Below the pieces are notes generated by a model. The model was not told the DNA's origin and ran no database searches. It saw nothing but the letters and a program-made list of their open reading frames with translations. Positions 16,828-25,135 of a stretch of DNA of 64,000 nucleotides are shown here, one piece after another (position 1 is the first letter of the stretch; every line of letters begins with the position of its first letter). The translations under genes and the position numbers were made by a program. Source of the stretch: Rhodococcus opacus B4 (GTDB lineage Bacteria; Actinomycetota; Actinomycetes; Mycobacteriales; Mycobacteriaceae); contig NC_012522.1 of assembly GCF_000010805.1 (NCBI RefSeq), positions 5,766,001-5,830,000 on the forward strand, in the 5' to 3' direction.

Positions 16828-17504
16828 GTGAGATCGTCTTCGACTCGGTGAGTCACGCGTTCGGTGAGCGTCAGGTGCTGCGCGGCGTCGACCTGCGTTT
16901 CTCGGAGCGTCGCGTCGGGATCATCGGGTCCAACGGTTCCGGCAAGTCGACGCTGGCGCGGATGATCAACGGGTTGCTGAAACCCACGTCCGGCACCGTC
17001 ACGGTCGACGGCGTCGACGCCGCGAAAAAGGGTGCGCACGTGCGGCGCAAGGTGGGGTTCGTGTTCACCGACCCCGACACCCAGATCGTCATGCCCACCG
17101 TGTCCGAGGATCTGGCGTTCTCGCTGCGGCGGTCCGGTCTGAGCAAAGAGGAGATCGCGGCCCGCGTCGAGGAGATCCTGGTGCGGTTCCGGCTCGACAA
17201 GCACGCCGAGCATCCTGCGCACCTGCTGTCCGGCGGCCAGAAGCAGTTGCTGGCCATCGGCGCCGTCCTCATCCGCAGGCCCGAGGTGGTCATCGCCGAC
17301 GAGCCGACCACGCTGCTGGACCTGCGGAACGCGCGCGTCGTCTCCGAGGCGCTCGATTCGATGGATCAGCAGGTGATCGTCGTGACCCACCAACTGGCGT
17401 TGCTGGAGAGCTTCGAACGGGTCATCGTCATCGACGACGGTCTCGTGGCGTTCGACGGCAGCCCGGACGACGCCGTCCCCGCGTACCGGCAGTTGGTCGA
17501 ATGA
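16824..17504 (+). CDS. bioM: ECF transporter ATPase (BioM-type)
   Basis: 226 residues from the GTG at 16824 that overlaps the thiolase stop. Complete ABC ATPase: Walker A GSNGSGKST (35-43), Q-loop region FTDPDTQIVM, signature LSGGQKQL, Walker B VVIADEPTT and switch VVTHQ. The FTDPDTQ form is the hallmark of ECF-type ATPases. Powers biotin import with BioY and the EcfT protein encoded next; acts on the inner membrane face. The gene name is given from the bioY-bioM-bioN order, here interrupted by other genes. Confidence 0.88.
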   Translation: MSEIVFDSVSHAFGERQVLRGVDLRFSERRVGIIGSNGSGKSTLARMINGLLKPTSGTVTVDGVDAAKKGAHVRRKVGFVFTDPDTQIVMPTVSEDLAFSLRRSGLSKEEIAARVEEILVRFRLDKHAEHPAHLLSGGQKQLLAIGAVLIRRPEVVIADEPTTLLDLRNARVVSEALDSMDQQVIVVTHQLALLESFERVIVIDDGLVAFDGSPDDAVPAYRQLVE

Positions 17505-18103
17505 TCGGGCTGTACCGTCCGGGCGACTCGCTACTGCACCGGATGCCCGCCGGCCTCAAACTGCTGCTGCTGATTCTGTCGATCGTCGCGGCCACCGTGT
17601 TCGTGCGCACCCCACTCGAGGTCGGCGTCGTCATCGTGGTCGTGGGACTGCTGTTCGTGGTGGCCGCCATTCCGTGGCGGGTCGCCGTGGCGCAACTGCG
17701 CCCGGTGGTGTGGATGTTGTTGATCATCACGGTGTTCCAGGTGTGGATCACGTCGCCCGCGCGGGCGGTCGTCGTGTGCGGGGTGCTGCTGATCTCGGTG
17801 GCACTGGCGGCGTTGGTCACGCTCACCACCCGGGTCACCGACATGCTCGACACGGTGTCGCGCGCGCTCGGGCCGCTGCGGAGGATCGGGGTCGACCCGG
17901 ACCGGATCGGGCTCCTCCTCGCGCTGGCGATCCGGTGTATCCCGCTGCTCACCGGGATCGTGCAGGAGGTGGCGCAGGCCAGGAAGGCGCGGGGATTGCA
18001 GTGGTCGATGACGGCACTGGCCACACCCGTTCTGGTGCGTGCGCTCCGCACCGCGGATGCGATGGGCGACGCCCTCGTCGCCCGGGGAGTGGACGATGAC
18101 TGA
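17501..18103 (+). CDS. bioN: ECF transporter transmembrane protein (BioN/EcfT-type)
   Basis: 200 residues starting with ATG inside the ATPase stop (ATGA). Four to five membrane helices and the two cytoplasmic coupling regions of EcfT proteins, each with an Ala-Arg-Gly-type motif; QARKARGLQW (about 163-172) is the first and the C-terminal ARGVDDD the second. These helices transmit ATP hydrolysis to the S-component BioY. Confidence 0.88.
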   Translation: MIGLYRPGDSLLHRMPAGLKLLLLILSIVAATVFVRTPLEVGVVIVVVGLLFVVAAIPWRVAVAQLRPVVWMLLIITVFQVWITSPARAVVVCGVLLISVALAALVTLTTRVTDMLDTVSRALGPLRRIGVDPDRIGLLLALAIRCIPLLTGIVQEVAQARKARGLQWSMTALATPVLVRALRTADAMGDALVARGVDDD

Positions 18104-19484
18104 GCTGCCCGCCGAACGCATCGCCCGGCAAGCCGCCGCGAACCCGGAGGCGGCGGCGATCGTCTCCGCCCGCGAGACCGTCGACTACGGCCGGTTCTGG
18201 TCGCGGGTCGCCCGCACCGCCGCCGGGCTCGACGGCATGGACCGGGTCGCCGTGCTGCCGACGTCGGACGTCGGGTCGCTGGTCGCCGTGACCGCGGCGA
18301 TGCACGCGGGCGTCAGCGTCGTCCTCCTGCACCGGCACCTGCTGCCCGCGCAGCTGGCACGGGTGCTCGAACTCGCGAAACCCGGTGCCGTCGTGGCCGC
18401 GCCGCCCCGACGGCTGCGGAGACTGGGATTCGAGGGGACCGTCGAGACGGCCGCCTCCCTGGAATCCGACGGCACGTCGGCCCGGGCACACCCCGGCGCC
18501 GAACTGCTGGTCGGCATCACGTCCGGCACCACCGGTGAACCCAAGCTGTTCGTGCGCAACCAGCGATCGTGGGCCACGACCCTCGACCGTTCCGACACCA
18601 CGTTCGACATCGGCCGCGGCGACCGCGTGTCGGTGCCCGGGGTGCTCGACCACACGCACTTCCTGTACGGCGCGATCCACGGTCTCAGCCGGGGCGCGAC
18701 GGTGGATCTGCGACCGGTCACCCAGGCGCTGGGCGACGCGGCCACCCACCTGTATTTGGTCCCCACCATCGCCTGGGACGTCGTGCGGTCGGGGATCGGC
18801 CCCGTCGACAGCGTCCGCGAGGTGCTGTCGTCGGCGGCCCGGTGGCCGCGCACGGGGCGTGAGGCGTTGCAGGGGGTCCTGTCGAATGCGTCGCTCGTGC
18901 ACTTCTACGGAGCGTCCGAACTGAGTTTCGTGTCCTACGACCGGGGTCTCGGCGCCGCCGACGAGCATTCGGCGGGCGAACTGTTCGACGGCGTCGAGGC
19001 CGAGATCCGCGAGGGCCTGGTGCACGTGCGCAGCGACATGCTGTTCGACGGGTACCTCACCGAGGACGGTGTGGTGAACGGCCCCGACGACGGATGGATG
19101 ACGGTGGGCGACCGGGGCCGGGTGGTGGGCAGCAGCCTGCAGCTGTTCGGCCGCGACAGCGACACCGTGATCCGGGCGGGACTCAATGTCGAACCCGCGG
19201 CCGTCGAAGCGGCGCTGACCGCGCTCCCCGGGATCTCGGAGGCCGCGTGCATCGGGGTTCCCGACGCGCGGATGGGGGAGGCGCCCGCCGCCGCGATCGT
19301 CGTGCACGGCGACGCCCCGAGCACCGCCGAGATCTGGCGCCACCTGCGCGCGACCCTCCCCAGCCCGAGCATGCCGGTTCAGGTCCTCGTGGTCGACAGC
19401 CTGCCCCGCACGCCGCGCGGCAAGCTCGATCGTCCCGCGCTCGCCGCCACCTTGGCTGACTCGCGAAATCCGAATTCCGCTTAG
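18096..19484 (+). CDS. Adenylate-forming acyl-CoA ligase, second type
   Basis: 462 residues from the ATG at 18096, overlapping the EcfT stop by 8 bp. ITSGTTGEPKLFVRNQRSW (about 146-164) is the ATP loop, HFYGASELSF (about 270) the adenylate-binding motif, DDGWMTVGDRG the conserved Asp and LPRTPRGKLDRP the C-terminal lysine motif. Sequence differs clearly from the 373-residue ligase, so this is not another copy of it. Last gene of the bioY operon; substrate unknown, but co-transcription suggests a carboxylic acid linked with biotin or its precursor. Its stop overlaps the convergent stop of the next gene. Confidence 0.85.
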   Translation: MTELPAERIARQAAANPEAAAIVSARETVDYGRFWSRVARTAAGLDGMDRVAVLPTSDVGSLVAVTAAMHAGVSVVLLHRHLLPAQLARVLELAKPGAVVAAPPRRLRRLGFEGTVETAASLESDGTSARAHPGAELLVGITSGTTGEPKLFVRNQRSWATTLDRSDTTFDIGRGDRVSVPGVLDHTHFLYGAIHGLSRGATVDLRPVTQALGDAATHLYLVPTIAWDVVRSGIGPVDSVREVLSSAARWPRTGREALQGVLSNASLVHFYGASELSFVSYDRGLGAADEHSAGELFDGVEAEIREGLVHVRSDMLFDGYLTEDGVVNGPDDGWMTVGDRGRVVGSSLQLFGRDSDTVIRAGLNVEPAAVEAALTALPGISEAACIGVPDARMGEAPAAAIVVHGDAPSTAEIWRHLRATLPSPSMPVQVLVVDSLPRTPRGKLDRPALAATLADSRNPNSA

Positions 19485-19810
19485 ACGTCGCGGATTTCGA
19501 GGCTCAGCAGGTGGTAACCCAGGGTCTTGCCGTGCCCGTCGAGTGCGGGTGAACCCGTGACGCCGCCGCCGAGGACGCCGGGCAGTTCGAACACCATCGC
19601 CAGCAGCTTGGGCTGGCAGGTGCGCCGGGCCGGTCCGGTGATCAGTTCACCGTAGTGGGCGGCGACGACGTCCTCGGTCAGTCTCCGCTCGAGCAGACCG
19701 TAGGCGGCGCGGTCGCGGGCCAGCACGGCGACGATGAGTGTGTCGCCCTTGTCGCCGGCGCGGACGTCCGCGAGCGCGTCGATGCGCTGAACGGTTGCGG
19801 GTGTTGTCAT
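19481..19810 (-). CDS. AtuA-like C-terminal-domain small protein
   Basis: 109 residues from the ATG at 19808-19810, which overlaps the stop of the DUF1446 gene (ATGA). It matches the small ferredoxin-like domain that is often fused to the C-terminus of AtuA proteins (DVRAGDKGDTLIVAVLARD near the N-terminus; LGYHLLSLEI near the end). Here the two parts are separate, overlapping genes, so they probably form one complex. Role in acyclic terpene or branched acid use is inferred from the family name only. Confidence 0.8.
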   Translation of the reverse strand: MTTPATVQRIDALADVRAGDKGDTLIVAVLARDRAAYGLLERRLTEDVVAAHYGELITGPARRTCQPKLLAMVFELPGVLGGGVTGSPALDGHGKTLGYHLLSLEIRDV

Positions 19811-21180
19811 TTCGAGACCTCCGTGAGATGCACGCGGGTGGGTGCGAGTTCGCGGGGGAGGGTGCACGAGCGGATCGCGAGCACCTCGGTCGACGAGCGC
19901 CGGGCGCCACCGCCGCCTGCCGGTCCGTTGGTGTACAGGCTTTCCACCTCCCAGCCGACGAGGTCGGCTTCCTCGCGGGTTCGTGCCCGGGCGGTCACTC
20001 GCACCCGAACCTCGTGGGCATCTTCGTTCGTGTCGAGTCCGCGGAAAGCCGCACCGGCGCCGATGTATTCGACGGAGACGGCGTCCTCGGTAAAACCGTG
20101 CACGTCGACGAGTCGTTCGGTGACGATGTCGGCGGCGAGCCGGGCACGGGGGTAGGCGCGCGGTCCCGCGTAGCTGATCTGCCCCTCGCCGAGCCAGCCG
20201 CCACGGAAGCCGAGCGTCACCTTCAGCTCCCGTGGGCGGGGGCGACCGGTTGCACCGGTGATGGTGACGCGGTCGGGTCCGACGCTGCCGAACGACACGT
20301 TGCCGAAGTCCGCGGTGACGTCCGGTGTCAGGTACGAGGTGGGGTCTCCCACCTCGTACAGGAGTTGCTCGGTGCAGGTTCGTTCGGTGAGGATGCCGCC
20401 CGATCCGTCGAGTTTGCCGAACGTCGCCGACCCGTCGGCGAGGACGTCGGCGAACGGGAACCCGAGATCGGCCATGCCCTTCACCGGTTTGGTGACGGGA
20501 TCCGCGTAGTATCCGCCGGTGAGTTGCCCGGCGCATTCGAGCAGGTGCCCGACCGCGGTTGCAGCGCCGATGGTTTCGTGATCGTGCAGGTCCCATCGGA
20601 AGTGGTGGGCGAGCGGGGCGACGTACAGCGACGGGTCGGCCAGGCGGCCGGTGACGACGACGTCGGCGTCCAGTTCGAGTGCGGGGAGCACGGCCTCCGC
20701 GCCGATGTACGCGTTCGCGGAGACGAGCACGTCTTCGTGCTCCGACAGGAGTTTTCCGGTTTCCCACACGACGGGGTCGTGGCGCAGCACCTGCTCGAGC
20801 ACCGCGTCGCCCGTGACCGCGGCGATGCGCACCGGGCGGTCGGCGGACCGGGACGCGATGCCGGAGACCACGTCCGCGGCGGCGAGAGGGTTGGCGGCGC
20901 CGGCGTTGGTGATCACCGTGGTCCCGGACGCGAGGGTGTGCGGGAGCACCGCGCGCATGCGTGCGGCGAGGAGCGGGTCGTACCCTTCGTCCGGATTCTC
21001 CAGCCGGCGTGAATTTCCGGCGGCGACGGTGCGTTCGCCGAGGCATTCGAAGACCAGGTAGTCGAGGGCGGCGCGGCGGGCGAGTTTCTCGGCGGGGTCG
21101 ATGCGATCCCCGGAGAACCCGGATCCTGCGCCGAGTCGCACGCTGCGCGCGGCGGTGCCGCGGGTGCTCGATGGTGTCAC
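19807..21180 (-). CDS. AtuA/DUF1446-family protein
   Basis: 457 residues. Starts with the family pattern RLGAGSGFSGDRIDPAEKLA (14-33) and contains DYLVFECLGERT, TNAGAANP, GRLADPSLYVAP and HDHETIGAATAVGHLLECAGQLTGGYY, all typical of the acyclic terpene utilisation AtuA family. Biochemical activity of the family is unproven. Operon with the CitMHS transporter upstream (40 bp) and the small partner downstream (4-bp overlap), which suggests it acts on an imported organic acid. Confidence 0.85.
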   Translation of the reverse strand: MTPSSTRGTAARSVRLGAGSGFSGDRIDPAEKLARRAALDYLVFECLGERTVAAGNSRRLENPDEGYDPLLAARMRAVLPHTLASGTTVITNAGAANPLAAADVVSGIASRSADRPVRIAAVTGDAVLEQVLRHDPVVWETGKLLSEHEDVLVSANAYIGAEAVLPALELDADVVVTGRLADPSLYVAPLAHHFRWDLHDHETIGAATAVGHLLECAGQLTGGYYADPVTKPVKGMADLGFPFADVLADGSATFGKLDGSGGILTERTCTEQLLYEVGDPTSYLTPDVTADFGNVSFGSVGPDRVTITGATGRPRPRELKVTLGFRGGWLGEGQISYAGPRAYPRARLAADIVTERLVDVHGFTEDAVSVEYIGAGAAFRGLDTNEDAHEVRVRVTARARTREEADLVGWEVESLYTNGPAGGGGARRSSTEVLAIRSCTLPRELAPTRVHLTEVSK

Positions 21181-21220
21181 GGGTCGGGAGTCCTTTGCTT
21201 GTTCGGCGGATGGTGGGTGC

Positions 21221-22531
21221 TTACAGCGAGAGGGCGCCGGTGAACAGGGCCACGACGGTCATCACGATCGTAGTTCCGAAGGCCCAGCCGAAGATGAACC
21301 GCTGGTGCTTGCCGAGGTCGACCTTGCTCAGGCCGATCAGGATGAAGGTCGCGGCGGTCAGCGGGCTGAGCGGGAATCCGGTGGTCATCTGGCCGAGGAT
21401 GGCGGCGCGGCCGATCTCGGCGGGGTCGCCACCGAACGAGGCGGTGGTCTCCGCCAGCACCGGCACGACGCCGAAGTAGTAGGCGTCCGGGGTGAAGACC
21501 AGGCTGAGTGGCATCGACGTGACCGCGGTGATGACGGGGATCAGGGAGCCGGCGGACTGCGGAACCCAGGAGACGAACGTCTGCGCCATCGCGGTGATCA
21601 TCCCGGTGCCGTTGAGGATTCCCGTGAGCACACCTGCCGCGAGGATCATCACCACCACCATGGTCACGTTGCCGCCGTGCTTCGCGAACAGGGCCTGCTG
21701 ATCGGCCCACTTCGGGCGATTGACGGCGAGCGCGAGCGCGAATGCGATGGCGAACGCCACCTCCAGCGGCACGAGTTGGAACAGCAGGATCACGATCAGG
21801 ACGAGGGTGAGCACCGTGTTGAACGCCATCACCGCCCGGTGGCGGCGGGTGCGTACCGGCGGGTCGGAGACGTGCGGTGTGCCGGGACCGCCTTCGCCGG
21901 GAGACACGAGTTCGGTGACGCCGAGCCGCTTCCGTTCCGTGCGGCCGATCATGTACGCGGCGAACAGGACCCACAGCACCCCGGCGCCCATCGCGGGCAG
22001 AACCGGCGTGAAGATGTCGGCGCTGGTCAGGTCGAGCGCGGCCATGGCGCGGACGGTCGGGCCGCCCCAGGGGATCATGTTCATCAGACCGGCGGCCAGG
22101 CAGACGATGCCGGTCAGGACGACCGGGCGCATCCCGAGCCGCTGGTAGATCGGCAACAGCGCCGAGATGGTGATGAGGAAGGTCGAGGTCCCGTCGCCGT
22201 CGAGCGCGACGAGCAGGGTCAGCACCGCGGTGCCGACGGCGATCTTGGTGGGATTTCCCCCTGCCCACCGGACGATCCGGCGGATCGCAGGATCGAACAG
22301 TCCCACGTCGACCATCAGACTGAAATACAGGACCGCGAACGCGATCATGATGGCGACGGGCGCGACCTTCAGGAGACCGTCGCCCACCATGTCCCCGAGG
22401 TCGGGTGCCCATCCGCCCACGATCGCGAATGCGATGGGAACGAGGATCAGCGCGACGAGCACCGAGACCCGGCGGCTGAACGCCAGCGCCAGGAAACACG
22501 CGATCGTGGCGAACCCGAGTGCGGCAACCAT
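21221..22531 (-). CDS. CitMHS-family carboxylate transporter
   Basis: 436 residues from the ATG at 22529-22531, chosen over upstream starts because AAGGAGGT lies 3 bp before it. About twelve membrane helices, with the conserved LVALDGDGTSTFLITISALLP loop (about 90-110) and LVFTPDAYYFGVVPVL (about 340-355) of the citrate-metal/H+ symporter family. Expected to bring in citrate or a related tri/dicarboxylate. First gene of the AtuA operon, divergent from a LysR gene that most likely controls it. Confidence 0.87.
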   Translation of the reverse strand: MVAALGFATIACFLALAFSRRVSVLVALILVPIAFAIVGGWAPDLGDMVGDGLLKVAPVAIMIAFAVLYFSLMVDVGLFDPAIRRIVRWAGGNPTKIAVGTAVLTLLVALDGDGTSTFLITISALLPIYQRLGMRPVVLTGIVCLAAGLMNMIPWGGPTVRAMAALDLTSADIFTPVLPAMGAGVLWVLFAAYMIGRTERKRLGVTELVSPGEGGPGTPHVSDPPVRTRRHRAVMAFNTVLTLVLIVILLFQLVPLEVAFAIAFALALAVNRPKWADQQALFAKHGGNVTMVVVMILAAGVLTGILNGTGMITAMAQTFVSWVPQSAGSLIPVITAVTSMPLSLVFTPDAYYFGVVPVLAETTASFGGDPAEIGRAAILGQMTTGFPLSPLTAATFILIGLSKVDLGKHQRFIFGWAFGTTIVMTVVALFTGALSL

Positions 22532-22603
22532 GTGACCTCCTTCGAAACGGATTCTCAGTGTCGCGCGGCTCACAATTGCGCGTCAAATATCAATAGGCGA
22601 TCA

Positions 22604-22626
22604 ATTCATGAGTTCAAGTCATGAAT
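22604..22626. promoter_or_regulatory. LysR-type operator between CitMHS and LysR genes
   Basis: ATTCATGA (22604-22611), a 7-bp spacer, and TCATGAAT (22619-22626) form a perfect 8-bp inverted repeat in an AT-rich divergent gap. It has the T-N11-A symmetry of LysR sites and lies between the two starts at 22531 and 22687. Confidence 0.7.
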
Positions 22627-22686
22627 GAAACGGTGCAGCTGAAGGCGGCGGACCCGGCCTCCCGCGCATGAATACCGGCCATACTG

Positions 22687-23607
22687 ATGCGCATGAGCAT
22701 CAATCTCGGGATCTCTCACCTGAGGAGCATCGTCGCGATCGCCGACTACGCGAGCTTCACGTCGGCAGCTTCCGCGCTCGACGTGTCGCAGTCCTCGCTG
22801 AGCCGCTCGGTCGCCGAGGCCGAGCGCAGGCTCGACGTCACGCTGTTCGAACGCACCACCCGCCGCGTCGAGCTGACCACGCACGGGCACGAGATCATCG
22901 AGCACGCCCGGCGGATGCTCCACGACTTCGACGACGGGCTCACCCAGATCGAACGATTCGTCACCGGCGACCGCGGAATCGTGACGGTGGCGTGCCTGCC
23001 CTCGCTCGCGGCCACGTTCCTGCCGCCGTACGTGGTGAACTTCCGGGAGCGGCACCCCGACGTGCGCCTGCAGATCCGCGACGGCCTGCGTCAGGAGGTT
23101 CTCGACGCCGTGTACTCGGGGACGGTCGACCTCGCCCTGGTCACCACGTCGGGGGTTCTGCCGGGCCTGCACCAGGAGGTCCTGACGAGCGACTCCTTCT
23201 ACTGCGCGGTCGCGCCGACGCATCCGTTCGCCGAACGGCCGGTACTGCAGTGGTCGGATCTCGCCGGGGAGCCGTTCATCGCGTTCGGTCGCGAGAGCAG
23301 TATCGCAGCGCCCGTGCGCCGGGCCGTCGAGGACGCTCGCATCGAACTCGGACCCGTCATGCAGGCGCAGAACGTCGGCGCGGTCGCAGGATTGGCCGCC
23401 GCCGGGCTCGGCGTCACCGCGGTTCCCGAGCTGGTGCTCCCCATGATCTCGTTCGCCGGTCTCGTCCACATACCCCTGCAACCGAGGGTCGAACGCACCA
23501 TCTCGCTCGTCCAGGTCGCCGGAAGGCCCCAGACGGCGAGCACCCGTGGTTTCGTGAACACGCTTCTCGCCGAGAGAACTCGGGATCGACGAGCCGAGTC
23601 CGGCTAG
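22687..23607 (+). CDS. LysR-family regulator of the AtuA/CitMHS operon
   Basis: 306 residues, ATG at 22687 (a second ATG at 22693). HTH at about 5-65 (IADYASFTSAASALDVSQSSLSRSVAEAERRL in long form) and an effector domain at about 92-300. The EFC of family features such as VACLPSLAATFLP and GLAAAGLGVTAVPEL are present. Divergent from the CitMHS gene with a perfect inverted repeat between them; inducer is probably the transported acid. Confidence 0.88.
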   Translation: MRMSINLGISHLRSIVAIADYASFTSAASALDVSQSSLSRSVAEAERRLDVTLFERTTRRVELTTHGHEIIEHARRMLHDFDDGLTQIERFVTGDRGIVTVACLPSLAATFLPPYVVNFRERHPDVRLQIRDGLRQEVLDAVYSGTVDLALVTTSGVLPGLHQEVLTSDSFYCAVAPTHPFAERPVLQWSDLAGEPFIAFGRESSIAAPVRRAVEDARIELGPVMQAQNVGAVAGLAAAGLGVTAVPELVLPMISFAGLVHIPLQPRVERTISLVQVAGRPQTASTRGFVNTLLAERTRDRRAESG

Positions 23608-23616
23608 AGTTCCGGC

Positions 23617-23982
23617 ATGTCACCTTCTGGCGCAGATCATCATCGACTGAACTACGTGGAGTTGTCGGTCACGGACCTCGCGGACGCGGAAGCGTTCTAC
23701 CGCTCGGCATTCGGCTGGGAGTTCAACTCCTACGGCCCGCAGTACGCAGGCATCGTCGGTGCGGACGGTGGGGAGGTCGGCGGCCTCCTGCAGGTGCCGG
23801 AACGGAAGCCGGCAGGCGGACCGCTGGTGCTGCTGTACTCGGTGGATCTCGACGCTTCGGTGGATGCGGTGCGGGCGGCGGGCGGCACCGTCGTCAACGG
23901 CCCGTACGACTTTCCCGGCGGGCGCCGCTTCCACTTCACCGATCCGAGTGGCAACGAACTCGGTGTCTGGTCGTCGGCCTAG
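23617..23982 (+). CDS. VOC-superfamily (glyoxalase-like) protein
   Basis: 121 residues, one vicinal-oxygen-chelate module with two beta-alpha-beta-beta-beta repeats: LNYVELSVTDLADAEAFYRSAFGWEF and FHFTDPSGNELGVWSS. Metal ligand positions are only partly kept: the N-terminal position is Asn rather than His, and the usual Glu is in GNELGV. Function of such small VOC proteins ranges from detoxification to binding. Ends over the stop of the convergent LacI gene (4 bp). Confidence 0.75.
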   Translation: MSPSGADHHRLNYVELSVTDLADAEAFYRSAFGWEFNSYGPQYAGIVGADGGEVGGLLQVPERKPAGGPLVLLYSVDLDASVDAVRAAGGTVVNGPYDFPGGRRFHFTDPSGNELGVWSSA

Positions 23983-25010
23983 CCGTGGTGTGCGACAGGG
24001 CCGGTGGTCGCTCGCCGGACGAGGTGCGGCGCGAGCACCAGGTCGACGGCTTCGCCCCCGGCTATCTGAGCCAGTGCCGCGTCTACGGCGGCGTCGGCCA
24101 TGTGCGTGGCGTCCTGTGAGATCGTCGTCATCTGCACGTGCGGAATCCGTGCCAGACGGGAGTCGTCGTAGCCGACGACGGAGATGTCCGCGGGCACGTC
24201 CCGGCCGCGGCGGACCAGTAGATCGAGTACGCCGGTGGCGCACCGGTCGTTGAACGCGACGACGGCGGTCGGGGGGGTGGGCAATTCGAGAAGCTCGTGC
24301 ATGCCCTGTGCGCCTTCGGTTTCCGTCGGCCCACCGGCCACGACCGTGGCCGAGCCCGACAGTCCGTGCCGGTCCATCGCGGCCAGGAAGCCGGCCCGCC
24401 GGTCGGCGCCGCCGGGAGCGTCGGCGCCGTCGATGTGGGCGATGTTCCGGTGGCCGAGTTCGGTGAGGTGGTCGACGGCCAGCGTGATGCCGGCGACGTC
24501 GTCTCCCCGCACGGCGCCGACCCCGGACAGTCCGCTGGCGCGTGCCACGACGAGTGCGGGCACGCGGTCGGCCAGCGCGCCGAGTGCGTCGGCGTCGAAC
24601 CGGGAGCCGAGGAGGATCGCGGCCTCGCAGCGTTCCCGCATCAGCGCCTGGACGGCGACCTGCTCCGCGCGACTCGGGGCGACCGCGCTGAGCATCACGT
24701 CGTAACCCCTGCGGGTGGCCGCCGCGTAGATCTGCTCGACGAGGTCGCCGTGGAACGGTTGCTGCAGTTCGAACACGACGCCGAGGAGCCGGGAACTGGC
24801 CTGGCGCAGTTTCTGTGCGCGACGGTCCGGCACGTAGCCCATCCCGTCGGCGATGTCGAGCACGCGCCGACGGGTCGCCTCGCTGGCCCCGGGGACCCCG
24901 CGCATCACGATCGAGACGAGGGCCGTGGAGACTCCTGCCGCTCGCGCGACGTCGCCCATCGTCGGACGGGCGCCACCGGTCGATCCCGCCACCGGTTCGG
25001 CCACGCGCAC
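23979..25010 (-). CDS. LacI-family transcriptional regulator (sugar/cyclitol module 2)
   Basis: 343 residues, GTG start. HTH PTMGDVARAAGVSTALVSIV (about 16-35), hinge GYVPDRRAQKLRQ and a sugar-binding-protein-like sensor with PTAVVAFNDRCATGVL and ADISVVGYDDSRLA. Laid out like the regulator at 6118, with which it shares GVSxALVSxV in the recognition helix, and likewise adjacent to a dehydrogenase-isomerase pair. Probably represses the divergent genes from 25136 through the palindrome at 25078-25097. Confidence 0.9.
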   Translation of the reverse strand: MRVAEPVAGSTGGARPTMGDVARAAGVSTALVSIVMRGVPGASEATRRRVLDIADGMGYVPDRRAQKLRQASSRLLGVVFELQQPFHGDLVEQIYAAATRRGYDVMLSAVAPSRAEQVAVQALMRERCEAAILLGSRFDADALGALADRVPALVVARASGLSGVGAVRGDDVAGITLAVDHLTELGHRNIAHIDGADAPGGADRRAGFLAAMDRHGLSGSATVVAGGPTETEGAQGMHELLELPTPPTAVVAFNDRCATGVLDLLVRRGRDVPADISVVGYDDSRLARIPHVQMTTISQDATHMADAAVDAALAQIAGGEAVDLVLAPHLVRRATTGPVAHHG

Positions 25011-25045
25011 GACTCCTGTCTCCCGGCCCGCGTTCGGAGCCGCTC

Positions 25046-25097
25046 TTGACCAATGATCTCACGAGTTCTACGGTCTGGAACTAGAACGTACTAGTTC
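25046..25097 (+). promoter_or_regulatory. Promoter and LacI operator of module 2
   Basis: TTGACC (25046-25051) and TACGGT (25069-25074) are spaced 17 bp. Directly downstream GAACTAG (25078-25084) and CTAGTTC (25091-25097) form an inverted repeat around AACGTA. GTTCTA (25065-25070) and TAGAAC (25082-25087) give a second overlapping symmetry. Position after the start point suits repression. Confidence 0.65.
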
Positions 25098-25135
25098 GCC
25101 TCTACCTCCACCTCTCACCGCACTGGAGCGCATCC

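Noticed and set aside
23617..23982. VOC protein as an antibiotic-resistance (bleomycin-type) gene
   Set aside because: Only the general fold is present and metal positions are partly lost; nothing points to drug binding.
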